Below the pieces are notes generated by a model, which was not told the DNA's origin, did no database searches, and saw only the letters and a list, made by a program, of their open reading frames with translations. Of a stretch of DNA of 64,000 nt, positions 33,192 through 41,042 are shown in pieces. Made by a program: the position numbers and the translations under genes. The DNA is taken from assembly GCF_000005825.2 (NCBI RefSeq), contig NC_013791.2:2852001-2916000 (forward strand), written 5' to 3'. Every line of letters starts with the position of its first letter. Positions within the stretch are counted from its first letter, which is position 1. Origin of the DNA: Alkalihalophilus pseudofirmus OF4 (GTDB lineage Bacteria > Bacillota > Bacilli > Bacillales > Bacillaceae_D).

Positions 33192-34913
33192 TTATGCTTT
33201 AACAAATGCTTCACGAACACGAGCTTCTACTTCATCTGCTGTATCTAAGTTAAGCATTTCTTGTGCAAACGTTGCTAATTCTTCTTTCGAAAGGTCAAGT
33301 AATTGACTTCTCGCAGGAAGGATTGATGTTGCACTCATACTGAATTCATCAAGACCAAGACCTAAAAGTAGTGGAATAGCAATCTCATCTCCTGCCATCT
33401 CACCGCACATTCCAGCCCATTTTCCTTCTTTATGGGCTGCTTTAATCACCATATCTACTAATCGTAAAATGGAAGGATGATACGGCTGGTACAAATAAGA
33501 TACTCGCTCATTCATTCGATCAGCAGCCATTGTATATTGAATCAGATCATTTGTACCAATACTGAAGAAATCAACTTCTTTGGCAAAACGATCTGCAGCT
33601 ACTGCTGTCGAAGGAATCTCAACCATGATTCCAACTTCGATCTCATCTGAAACTTCTACACCTTCAGCAGTAAGCTTGTCCTTTTCTTCAGCAAGTAAAG
33701 CTTTTGCTTCGCGAAGTTCTTCAAGAGTAGCAATCATTGGGAACATAATTTTCAATTGACCAAAAGAACTTGCACGTAGAAGCGCACGCAGCTGAGTACG
33801 GAACATATCATCTTTTTCAAGACATAGTCGAACAGCACGGTATCCTAAGAAAGGATTCAATTCTTTTGGAAGGTCTAAATACGGAAGTTCTTTATCTCCA
33901 CCGATATCAAGAGTACGAATAACGACTGGTTTTCCGTCCATACGCTCAACCACTTCTTTATAAGCTTCGAATTGCTCATCCTCAGTCGGAAGTGCGTCAC
34001 GTCCCATATAAAGAAATTCGGTACGGTATAAACCAATACCCTCGGCACCGTTATTGATCACACCTTCAAGATCTTTTGGTGTACCAATATTTGCAGCAAG
34101 CTCTACATGCTGACCATCCTTTGTAACAGATGCTTCATTTACAAGCTTAGCCCATTCTTCCTTCTGCTTTTGATAATCAGCTTTCTTCTTTTCGTATGTA
34201 GCCAACTCATCAGAAGATGGGTTAATAATGACATCACCATCGATACCATCTACAATAATTGTCATTCCATTCTCAATTTTTGCCGTTACTTCTTTAGCCC
34301 CTACGACCGCAGGGATTTCAAGTGAACGAGACATAATAGCTGAATGAGATGTTCTTCCGCCGATATCTGTAGCAAATCCTTTAATGAATACAGGGTTTAA
34401 CTGCGCTGTATCTGATGGCGTTAGATCTTCTGCAATAACAATCGTTTCCTCAGCAATAGTTGCTAATGATTGAGCTTCAACACCTAGAAGATGTCCAAGC
34501 ACACGCTTTGATACATCACGAATATCAGACGCACGTTCTTTCATATATTCATTATCCATGTTCTCAAACATATCGATGAACATATTAGCGATTTCATTTA
34601 ATGCGTATTCGGCATTTTGACTTTCATCGTTAATTTTCCCTTTTACTGCATCAACAAGCTCAGGATCACTTAAAACAAGCAAGTGAGCCGCGAAGATCTC
34701 GGCTTTATCAGCACCCATTTCAGCTTCAGTCTTGTCTTTAATGACAGTCAGCTCATCTTTAGCTGTTTTAAGGGCCGCATCAAAACGCTCAATCTCCGCA
34801 TCACGATCAGTCACTTTTTTTAATTCAATATTCAGGTCAGGTTCAACGTGGACAAAAGCTTTGGCGATTGCTACTCCGCTAGAAGCAGCAATCCCAGTTA
34901 ATTTTAATGACAT
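33192..34913 (-). CDS. ptsI: PTS enzyme I (phosphoenolpyruvate-protein phosphotransferase)
   Basis: Enzyme I transfers phosphate from phosphoenolpyruvate to HPr. The phosphorylated histidine is His190 in [14 protein letters not shown]. The C-terminal barrel binds phosphoenolpyruvate ([42 protein letters not shown] with the active cysteine). It has 573 residues. Its ATG shares a base with the ptsH stop (TAATG). Confidence 0.97.
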   Translation of the reverse strand: MSLKLTGIAASSGVAIAKAFVHVEPDLNIELKKVTDRDAEIERFDAALKTAKDELTVIKDKTEAEMGADKAEIFAAHLLVLSDPELVDAVKGKINDESQNAEYALNEIANMFIDMFENMDNEYMKERASDIRDVSKRVLGHLLGVEAQSLATIAEETIVIAEDLTPSDTAQLNPVFIKGFATDIGGRTSHSAIMSRSLEIPAVVGAKEVTAKIENGMTIIVDGIDGDVIINPSSDELATYEKKKADYQKQKEEWAKLVNEASVTKDGQHVELAANIGTPKDLEGVINNGAEGIGLYRTEFLYMGRDALPTEDEQFEAYKEVVERMDGKPVVIRTLDIGGDKELPYLDLPKELNPFLGYRAVRLCLEKDDMFRTQLRALLRASSFGQLKIMFPMIATLEELREAKALLAEEKDKLTAEGVEVSDEIEVGIMVEIPSTAVAADRFAKEVDFFSIGTNDLIQYTMAADRMNERVSYLYQPYHPSILRLVDMVIKAAHKEGKWAGMCGEMAGDEIAIPLLLGLGLDEFSMSATSILPARSQLLDLSKEELATFAQEMLNLDTADEVEARVREAFVKA

Positions 34914-35176
34914 TATTCGCCTAACCCTTCTTTAATAACATCCTCAATTGCTTGTAATGCTTCATCTGCATCAGAACCTTCTGCCTTAATTGTTACTTCA
35001 GCACCTTGACCTACACCTAGTGACATAACACCCATGATTGATTTTAAGTTAACAGACTTACCTTTGTACTCAAGAGTTACATCTGATGAGAATTGTCCTG
35101 CTTTGTTTACTAATTGTGTTGCCGGACGAGCGTGAATTCCTGTTTCTGCTGTAATTTTAAATGTTTTTTCTGCCAT
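34913..35176 (-). CDS. ptsH: Phosphocarrier protein HPr
   Basis: HPr carries phosphate from enzyme I to sugar-specific EIIs. His15 lies in TGIHARPAT. The regulatory Ser46 ([11 protein letters not shown]), the target of HPr kinase and the basis of CcpA co-repression, is also present. It has 87 residues. It heads ptsHI and is preceded by a leader with GlcT-type control elements. Confidence 0.97.
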   Translation of the reverse strand: MAEKTFKITAETGIHARPATQLVNKAGQFSSDVTLEYKGKSVNLKSIMGVMSLGVGQGAEVTIKAEGSDADEALQAIEDVIKEGLGE

Positions 35177-35203
35177 TGTTCATCAACCTCTTTCATTTAT
35201 TTT

Positions 35204-35233
35204 AGAATGGGGTTGGTTTGATGCACCCATTCT
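35204..35233 (-). promoter_or_regulatory. Hairpin in the ptsH 5' untranslated region
   Basis: AGAATGGG and CCCATTCT form an 8-base-pair stem with a 14-base loop, about 27 bases before ptsH. No T run follows, so it is not a terminator. Upstream, at about 35264-35275, the minus strand carries a strong ribosome-binding-like sequence TTAGGAGGATG without an obvious gene. Confidence 0.5.
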
Positions 35234-35297
35234 GTTTCATAATTTTGTTGCTGCTCTTTGCATCCTCCTAACGTTAACTATGCAATTTACATCTGCA

Positions 35298-35311
35298 TGA
35301 AAACGTTTTAA
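35298..35311. promoter_or_regulatory. cre-like site upstream of ptsH
   Basis: TGAAAACGTTTTAA matches the CcpA consensus TGWAANCGNTNWCA at all but one position. It lies between the leader terminator and ptsH. Confidence 0.5.
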
Positions 35312-35323
35312 AGGGAATCCTAC

Positions 35324-35443
35324 AAAAAACAGGCATCAGTAAAGAAACGCACATGATGATAACATGGACTACACTTGTATCGTACCCCATTTAAACCTCA
35401 TATACACTTCCATACTCATGCCTGATCTTGTCAGTAACACGTA
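35324..35443 (-). promoter_or_regulatory. GlcT-type RNA antiterminator (RAT) and overlapping terminator-like stem ahead of ptsH
   Basis: At 35413-35443 the minus strand has a sequence of the GlcT-target type, containing ACGTGTTACTGA and GATCAGGCATGAGT, which folds with CTGA/TCAG and CGTG/CATG stems. Its 3' half, CAGGCATGAGT (35414-35424), can instead pair with ACTGATGCCTG (35330-35340), one mismatch, followed by six Ts (35324-35329). An inner ATGGA/TCCAT helix shortens the large loop. This is a mutually exclusive antiterminator/terminator layout as known for ptsG leaders; the match is from memory of that motif. Confidence 0.7.
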
Positions 35444-35451
35444 ACTAAGTG

Positions 35452-35492
35452 CAACATATTATTTATTTTATAAGACAACATATTATTTATTT
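35452..35492. repeat. Tandem duplication at the 3' end of glcT
   Basis: CAACATATTATTTATTT occurs at 35452-35468 and again at 35476-35492, a 24-base period. The second copy includes the glcT stop codon. Confidence 0.75.
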
Positions 35493-36323
35493 AATAAATC
35501 GTTGTAAGTAAAACACAACTTCCGGCAGCTGTTCTGCCTTGTAATGTGTGTTAAAACGTTGATTTAAAACGTTAATTAACTCACTAGACACAGTATAGCA
35601 CAACTCAAATTCTTCTTTCAACACATCTGATAGCTTGGGAGAATAGTTGACTATGTCAGTTGATTGAAAACGATCAATCAGTTCGCACAAAAAACTAACT
35701 AAACGCATATACTCAACTGAGCGCCTATTCAAACTGACATTGCCTTTTTCCATAATAATTTCTACAAGCTCTGAAATGAGCTGAGGATGTTCATTCATCT
35801 CAGATAATGGCTGATTAGATGAGGCACTATAAATATGCAACGCGACAAATCCAATTTCAGCTTCTGGCAGTTCGACAGTCAAGTGAGCGTTTAAGTAATC
35901 TACCGCTTTTCTAGCAAGGTGAAACTCGTTTGGAAACATCATTTCTGTTTCAGTTAAAAATGGATTAGAAATTTCGATCCCCTGCTCCAGCCTTCTTATT
36001 GCAAATTGAATATGATCCGTTAAAGCAAGATGAATCCGTTCATAAAGAGGCTTAGGCAGCTCTCTTTGAATCATGCGGATAATCTCATTGATATGAACGA
36101 TTAATGCTTCATCTAGATCACTTAGGAGCTCCCTGTATTGCTTTTGTTCTTCTTTGTCTTTTAACACAAATAATTTATCAATTGCATCGGCTTGTATGTG
36201 CTGTCCTTTTTTTCGGCCAAAGCCAATCCCTTTGCCAATAAGAATCACTTCATTAAGCTCAGGACTTTGTGCGATTACCACATTATTATTAACTACTTTC
36301 TCGATTCGATAAGTTCCATTCAT
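35487..36323 (-). CDS. glcT: PTS-regulated transcription antiterminator GlcT
   Basis: GlcT is a BglG-family RNA-binding antiterminator controlled by phosphorylation. The first 60 residues are the CAT RNA-binding domain (MNGTYRIEKVVNNNVVIA, VILIGKGIGFGRKKG). PRD1 follows with His104 (LTDHIQFA) and His163 (GFVALHIY) intact. In PRD2 the positions equivalent to the two conserved histidines read Phe211 (YMRLVSFLCEL) and Tyr272 (VVFYLQRF). It has 278 residues. It is transcribed toward ptsH with 310 bases between them and no ptsG. Confidence 0.92.
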   Translation of the reverse strand: MNGTYRIEKVVNNNVVIAQSPELNEVILIGKGIGFGRKKGQHIQADAIDKLFVLKDKEEQKQYRELLSDLDEALIVHINEIIRMIQRELPKPLYERIHLALTDHIQFAIRRLEQGIEISNPFLTETEMMFPNEFHLARKAVDYLNAHLTVELPEAEIGFVALHIYSASSNQPLSEMNEHPQLISELVEIIMEKGNVSLNRRSVEYMRLVSFLCELIDRFQSTDIVNYSPKLSDVLKEEFELCYTVSSELINVLNQRFNTHYKAEQLPEVVFYLQRFIK

Positions 36324-36356
36324 GAACTGCCCTCTTTTGCATACATTCTATATACC

Positions 36357-36385
36357 ATCTTATCTAAGGAGTAAATCACCGTCAA
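36357..36385 (-). promoter_or_regulatory. glcT promoter
   Basis: TTGACG (36380-36385), 17 bases, TAAGAT (36357-36362) on the minus strand, 34 bases before the glcT ATG. Confidence 0.8.
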
Positions 36386-36433
36386 TAAATATAGTCATTC
36401 GTATAATGCTTTATTTATTTAGAGATTATGCTC

Positions 36434-36461
36434 ACATGTTAGATGTTCTTTACATATACTA
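36434..36461 (+). promoter_or_regulatory. Predicted sigma-K promoter of gerE
   Basis: AC (36434-36435), 17 bases and CATATACTA (36453-36461) match the sigma-K consensus AC-N16/17-CATANNNTA exactly. It lies about 78 bases before the gerE start. gerE is a sigma-K gene in B. subtilis. Confidence 0.75.
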
Positions 36462-36538
36462 TCAAGACTAAAGCCCTTCAACAGTGGGATTGAGTTACCC
36501 AAATTCGCTCTTAGCCCGAGCAAGAAGGAGTGAACTCA

Positions 36539-36763
36539 TTGAAAGGAGCAGAATTCGGACCTAAACCATTACTTACGAAAAGGGAACGAGAAGTGTTCGA
36601 ACTACTTGTACAAGATAAAACAACGAGAGAAATTGCACAAGAACTTTTCATAAGTGAGAAAACAGTACGAAATCACATTTCTAATACAATGCAAAAGTTG
36701 GGGGTTAAGGGGCGCTCTCAAGCTGTTATTGAACTGATCAGATTAGGTGAAATCGAAATCTAA
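36539..36763 (+). CDS. gerE: Late mother-cell sporulation regulator GerE
   Basis: GerE is a LuxR-type DNA-binding protein that tunes the last sigma-K genes for spore coat and germination. Its helix-turn-helix reads LTKREREVFELLVQDKTTREIAQELFISEKTVRNHISNTMQKLGVKGRSQAV. A GTG at 36530 opens the frame, but AAGGAG lies eight bases before TTG 36539, which gives exactly 74 residues, the length of B. subtilis GerE. It reads opposite to both neighbours and ends in its own terminator. Confidence 0.94.
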   Translation: MKGAEFGPKPLLTKREREVFELLVQDKTTREIAQELFISEKTVRNHISNTMQKLGVKGRSQAVIELIRLGEIEI

Positions 36764-36812
36764 ACAGCATTAAACGCAGCAGGTGCACAAACATCATATG
36801 ACAGCCTTCTCG

Positions 36813-36850
36813 GTCAGCTTACCTCCTAATTTGGAAGTAAGCTGACTTTT
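36813..36850 (+). terminator. gerE terminator
   Basis: GTCAGCTTAC pairs with GTAAGCTGAC, extended by TCC/GGA, and is followed by TTTT on the plus strand, about 50 bases after gerE. Confidence 0.88.
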
Positions 36851-36890
36851 ACTAATTATAAAGCCTCTGTAACCACACTTTTACCATTGC

Positions 36891-37352
36891 TTATGAACAA
36901 ACCATTTCTCCTTTGAGGGCTTGACGCATTTCTTCATTCCAAGGTACTGCTTTGCCGCTTTCCTTACCTATCTGGACAATGGCTCCTCTTCCTGTTAAGC
37001 ACACCTCTTGATCTTGATTAAGAACAAGATAGTGAAGATCCATTGATGAACTTCCTAATTTTTCTACTTTTACATATACTCTTAGCTGCTCGTTGAATTT
37101 AATTTGTCTTACATAGTCGCATTGAAGGTCAGCTGCTACGATCATCGTCTCAAAATCGGCATTGGCCCATTTTTGCATTAACCCTAACGAGCTGAAATAT
37201 TCAAGCCTTGCATCTTCAAAATAAACAAGGGCATTTTTGTTGTTCACATGCCCGAAAGCATCTGTTTCTGAAAATCTCACACGAACCTCGCTTGAGAAAG
37301 TGAACCCTTTTTTCCATTTATCAAAATCAGTAATATACGCTGGCAGTCTCAT
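36891..37352 (-). CDS. ysmA: Acyl-CoA thioesterase family protein, YsmA-like
   Basis: This 153-residue hot-dog-fold protein has the 4HBT signature VRFSETDAFGHVNNKNALVYFEDARLEYF, with the catalytic aspartate in SETDAFGHVNN. It should hydrolyse an acyl-CoA thioester; the real substrate is unknown. It lies between sdhB and gerE as ysmA does in B. subtilis. A terminator precedes it, so it is separate from sdhCAB. Confidence 0.85.
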   Translation of the reverse strand: MRLPAYITDFDKWKKGFTFSSEVRVRFSETDAFGHVNNKNALVYFEDARLEYFSSLGLMQKWANADFETMIVAADLQCDYVRQIKFNEQLRVYVKVEKLGSSSMDLHYLVLNQDQEVCLTGRGAIVQIGKESGKAVPWNEEMRQALKGEMVCS

Positions 37353-37380
37353 GTTAGTCCCTCACTTCAAGTAGTCTATT

Positions 37381-37449
37381 AAAAAAACTCACCCTCTATT
37401 GACCTATGTACCTACTTACGGGTAATAGCTCAATAAAAGGGTGAGTGTT
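37381..37449 (-). terminator. sdhB terminator
   Basis: ACTCACCC pairs with GGGTGAGT and TATTGA with TCAATA around a long loop that holds a further small hairpin. The minus strand ends in seven Ts. Confidence 0.85.
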
Positions 37450-37482
37450 AAATTTCAATCATGAACCGATTAAGAATAATTC

Positions 37483-38235
37483 TTATTGTCCACCAAAGAA
37501 GTTCTTAAATGATTGTAATGTTGTTTGACGGTTTAGGTCCGCAATGGATGTCGTAAGAGGAATCCCTTTTGGACAAGCTTGTACACAGTTTTGTGAGTTA
37601 CCGCAATTAGCAAGTCCGCCATCACCCATAATAGTCTCTAAACGTTCTGCTTTATTCATTTCACCAGTTGGGTGAGCATTGAATAAACGAACTTGAGATA
37701 ACGGCGCAGGTCCGATAAATTCAGATTTGCTGTTTACATTCGGACATGCTTCTAAGCAAACCCCACAAGTCATACATTTAGAAAGTTCATAAGCCCATTG
37801 ACGCTTTGTTTCTGCCATACGTGGCCCTGGCCCTAAATCGTATGTTCCGTCAATTGGAATCCATGCTTTTACTTTCTTCAATGAATCAAACATTCTGCTG
37901 CGGTCAACCATTAAGTCACGTACAACAGGGAATGTTTTCATTGGCTCAAGGCGAATTGGCTGCTCAAGCTGATCCACTAGTGCCGTACATGATTGACGGG
38001 GCTTCCCGTTAATCACCATTGAACACGCTCCGCATACCTCTTCTAGACAGTTCATATCCCATGCGATTGGAGTTGTTGTTTCCCCTTTTGTAGTAACTGG
38101 GTTACGACGGAACTCCATTAACGCTGAGATAACGTTCATATTTGGACGATATGGTACCTCAAACTCTTCCACATAAGAACTGCTGTTTGGGTCATCTTGA
38201 CGAGTCACTTGGAATTTAATTGTTTTTTCACTCAT
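37483..38235 (-). CDS. sdhB: Succinate dehydrogenase iron-sulfur subunit
   Basis: SdhB passes electrons from the flavin to menaquinone. The [2Fe-2S] ligands are in CLEEVCGACSM and the later cysteine of RQSC. The [4Fe-4S] cluster is in CMTCGVCLEACPN, and the [3Fe-4S] cluster in CGNSQNCVQACPKG. It has 250 residues and its ATG overlaps the sdhA stop by four bases. Confidence 0.97.
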   Translation of the reverse strand: MSEKTIKFQVTRQDDPNSSSYVEEFEVPYRPNMNVISALMEFRRNPVTTKGETTTPIAWDMNCLEEVCGACSMVINGKPRQSCTALVDQLEQPIRLEPMKTFPVVRDLMVDRSRMFDSLKKVKAWIPIDGTYDLGPGPRMAETKRQWAYELSKCMTCGVCLEACPNVNSKSEFIGPAPLSQVRLFNAHPTGEMNKAERLETIMGDGGLANCGNSQNCVQACPKGIPLTTSIADLNRQTTLQSFKNFFGGQ

Positions 38236-40001
38236 GATTTAACAGCTCCTTGCTTCTTTTGTGAGTAGTCACGTTTACGAGGTTTGATGAGTGATGTATC
38301 AACTTCTTCATACGTAAAGTCTGGTGCGTTCTTCGCTGGGTTGAACGTAGCCTTTGTTGTTTTTAAGAAGTCTTCATCATTACGCTCAGGGAATTCAGGC
38401 TTATAGTGTGCTCCGCGACTCTCGTTACGATTGTAAGCACCAAGAGTAATTACACGTGCAAGGCTTAACATACCATCAAGCTGGCGTGTGAAGGATGCAC
38501 CTTGATTACTCCATTTAGCCGTATCATTAATGTTGATATTTTTGTAACGTTCCATCAACTCTTGAATCTTTTCATCTGTTTTAAGAAGCTTTTCGTTGTA
38601 ACGTACTACTGTTACGTTATCTGTCATCCACTCACCAAGCTCTTTGTGAAGGATGTAAGCATTCTCTTTACCATCCATTTTCATGATGTTATCAAATGTT
38701 TCTTGCTCTTTCTTCACTTCATTATCAAATAATGATGAAGACATAGCTTCTGCAGACTTCTCTAGTCCGTTCATGTATTCAATAGCTTTAGGACCAGCAA
38801 CCATTCCACCGTAGATCGCAGAAAGCAGTGAGTTTGCTCCTAAGCGGTTTCCACCATGCTGAGAGTAATCACACTCACCTGCAGCAAATAGACCAGGGAT
38901 GTTTGTCATTTGATCGTAATCGATCCACATTCCACCCATTGAATAGTGAACAGCAGGGAAGATCTTCATTGGTACTTTACGTGGGTCATCCCCCATGAAC
39001 TTCTCATAAATCTCGATGATACCGCCAAGCTTAATATCAAGCTCTTTAGGATCTTTATGAGATAAGTCAAGGTATACCATGTTTTCTCCGTTAATACCAA
39101 GCTTTTGCTCAACACAAACGTCAAAGATTTCACGCGTTGCGATATCACGCGGTACAAGGTTTCCGTATGCAGGGTATTTTTCTTCTAGGAAGTACCACGG
39201 CTTACCATCTTTATACGTCCATACTCGTCCACCTTCACCACGTGCTGACTCACTCATTAGGCGAAGCTTATCATCACCTGGGATTGCTGTAGGGTGGATT
39301 TGAATGAATTCACCGTTTGCATAATGAACACCTTGTTGATAAAGTTTCGCAGCAGCAAAACCAGTGTTGATTACTGAGTTTGTTGACTTACCAAAGATAA
39401 TTCCAGGGCCGCCTGTTGCCATGATTACAGCATCAGCTGGGAAGCTCTTAATTTCAGAAGACTTCAGATCTTGTGCTGTAATTCCACGACAGGTACCTTC
39501 ATCATCAACGATAGCTGATAAGAACTCCCATCCTTCATACTTTGTAACAAGACCGCTTGTCTCATGACGGCGAACCTGCTCATCTAGTGCATACAGTAAT
39601 TGCTGTCCTGTTGTAGCACCTGCAAATGCTGTACGGTGATGCTGAGTTCCACCAAAGCGACGGAAGTCAAGAAGACCTTCTGGAGTACGGTTAAACATAA
39701 CTCCCATACGGTCCATTAAGTGAATAATTCCTGGTGCTGCTTCTGTCATTGCTTTTACAGGAGGCTGGTTTGCTAAGAAGTCTCCTCCGTATACCGTATC
39801 ATCAAAGTGCTCCCAAGGAGAATCCCCTTCACCTTTTGTATTTACCGCACCATTAATTCCGCCCTGTGCACACACAGAGTGAGAACGTTTTACCGGTACC
39901 AATGAAAATAAATCAACAGGTACCCCTTTTTCTGCTACTTTAATTGCTGCCATCAGACCAGCTAGTCCGCCTCCGACAACAATAACTCTGCCTTTACTCA
40001 T
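38232..40001 (-). CDS. sdhA: Succinate dehydrogenase flavoprotein subunit
   Basis: SdhA oxidises succinate to fumarate. It starts with the FAD dinucleotide fold VIVVGGGLAGLMAAIKVAE. The covalent FAD histidine lies in SVCAQGGINGA, within residues 40-50. The active-site segment HPTAIPGDDKLRLMSESARGEGG and the ending AGECDYSQHGGNRLGANSLLSAIYGG are present. It has 589 residues, 13 bases behind sdhC. Confidence 0.97.
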   Translation of the reverse strand: MSKGRVIVVGGGLAGLMAAIKVAEKGVPVDLFSLVPVKRSHSVCAQGGINGAVNTKGEGDSPWEHFDDTVYGGDFLANQPPVKAMTEAAPGIIHLMDRMGVMFNRTPEGLLDFRRFGGTQHHRTAFAGATTGQQLLYALDEQVRRHETSGLVTKYEGWEFLSAIVDDEGTCRGITAQDLKSSEIKSFPADAVIMATGGPGIIFGKSTNSVINTGFAAAKLYQQGVHYANGEFIQIHPTAIPGDDKLRLMSESARGEGGRVWTYKDGKPWYFLEEKYPAYGNLVPRDIATREIFDVCVEQKLGINGENMVYLDLSHKDPKELDIKLGGIIEIYEKFMGDDPRKVPMKIFPAVHYSMGGMWIDYDQMTNIPGLFAAGECDYSQHGGNRLGANSLLSAIYGGMVAGPKAIEYMNGLEKSAEAMSSSLFDNEVKKEQETFDNIMKMDGKENAYILHKELGEWMTDNVTVVRYNEKLLKTDEKIQELMERYKNININDTAKWSNQGASFTRQLDGMLSLARVITLGAYNRNESRGAHYKPEFPERNDEDFLKTTKATFNPAKNAPDFTYEEVDTSLIKPRKRDYSQKKQGAVKS

Positions 40002-40014
40002 CCTGATCCACTCC

Positions 40015-40644
40015 TTAAATGTTTGCTAAGTCTGGATTAATGAATGCGAGGATTGCGCGAATCCCAACAAACGTTAATGCGACGAAAATACCGATCGTTA
40101 CATATGTTGCAATTTGCTGTGAACGTGGTGTAACTGTAAGTCCCCAAGATACTGCAAATGACCATAAACCATTAGCAAAGTGGAACGTAGCAGCAACGAC
40201 ACCTAAAATATAAAAAGCAAGCATAAATGGACTGCTTAAAATATCGGCCATCATATTGTAGTTAACCTCTGCACCAAATGCAGCTGCGATACGAGTTTCC
40301 CAAACATGCCATGCAATGAAAATTAATAAGAAAATACCTGACGTACGTTGTAAACGGAACATCCAGTTACGGAAGAAACCATAACGTGCCGTGTTATTTC
40401 TAGCTTGGAATGCAATATAGATACCATAGATAGCGTGGTATAATAGTGGAATAAAAATAATGAAGATCTCAAGCGCATAACGGAAAGGTAAGCTTTCCAT
40501 GAAATGTGATGCTTGGTTAAATGAACTAGCTCCTCTTGTAGCAAAATGATTGACTACTAAGTGTTGTACTAAGAATAATCCAACTGGAATTACGCCTAGT
40601 AAAGAATGCAACTTACGATTAAAAAACTCTCGATTACCGGCCAT
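40015..40644 (-). CDS. sdhC: Succinate dehydrogenase cytochrome b558 subunit
   Basis: SdhC anchors the complex and carries haem b, using menaquinone. It has five hydrophobic segments. Candidate haem ligands are the histidines in VQHLVVNHF, LYHAIYG, IAWHVWETR and FHFANGLWSF. A longer frame opens at 40734; the ATG at 40644 yields MAGNREFFNRKLHSLLG and 209 residues, normal for the Bacillus type. Upstream a GGGGGG run and AAAGG serve as ribosome binding site. It heads sdhCAB. Confidence 0.94.
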   Translation of the reverse strand: MAGNREFFNRKLHSLLGVIPVGLFLVQHLVVNHFATRGASSFNQASHFMESLPFRYALEIFIIFIPLLYHAIYGIYIAFQARNNTARYGFFRNWMFRLQRTSGIFLLIFIAWHVWETRIAAAFGAEVNYNMMADILSSPFMLAFYILGVVAATFHFANGLWSFAVSWGLTVTPRSQQIATYVTIGIFVALTFVGIRAILAFINPDLANI

Positions 40645-40815
40645 ACCTTTGTCCCCCCACAATTGTTTTTTGACTACCCATACAAAAATCCTGTGTACAT
40701 TCTCTCTTTTTCCGTATAACGTGTACCTCCCCACTGTGAAAACAACGTGATATGGAAATTAAACGAAATTTGTGAAACTTACGTAAAGTTTCTGTGAAAA
40801 AAATCCGACAAATTA

Positions 40816-40844
40816 ATTGTACTCCCATCAGTTTGCCTCGTCAA
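40816..40844 (-). promoter_or_regulatory. sdhCAB promoter
   Basis: TTGACG (40839-40844), exactly 17 bases and TACAAT (40816-40821) stand on the minus strand. The resulting leader to sdhC is about 165 bases, long enough for small-RNA or protein control. Apart from this promoter and the downstream terminator of the potassium channel gene, the 400-base gap shows nothing else that I recognise. Confidence 0.85.
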
Positions 40845-40985
40845 GAAAACGTATACAAGTCTTTTATACAAAGTTTTTCGCGCTTTGTAACCCTTACTGG
40901 GCAAGAAACCCTTGGTATTTCGCACTTTTTGTAGAAAATAGTCTGTTAATTTTAATGGCTCTAACTCAATCTTCTGAAAAAAATT

Positions 40986-41035
40986 ATAAAAAAAATCCTG
41001 TTTACCCTGAATTTCTCAGGATAAAACAGGACTTT
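40986..41035 (-). terminator. Terminator of the potassium channel gene
   Basis: TCCTGTTT and AAACAGGA plus CCTGA and TCAGG form a long stem on the minus strand followed by eight Ts, directly after the stop codon. Confidence 0.9.
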
Positions 41036-41042
41036 TTGTTCT

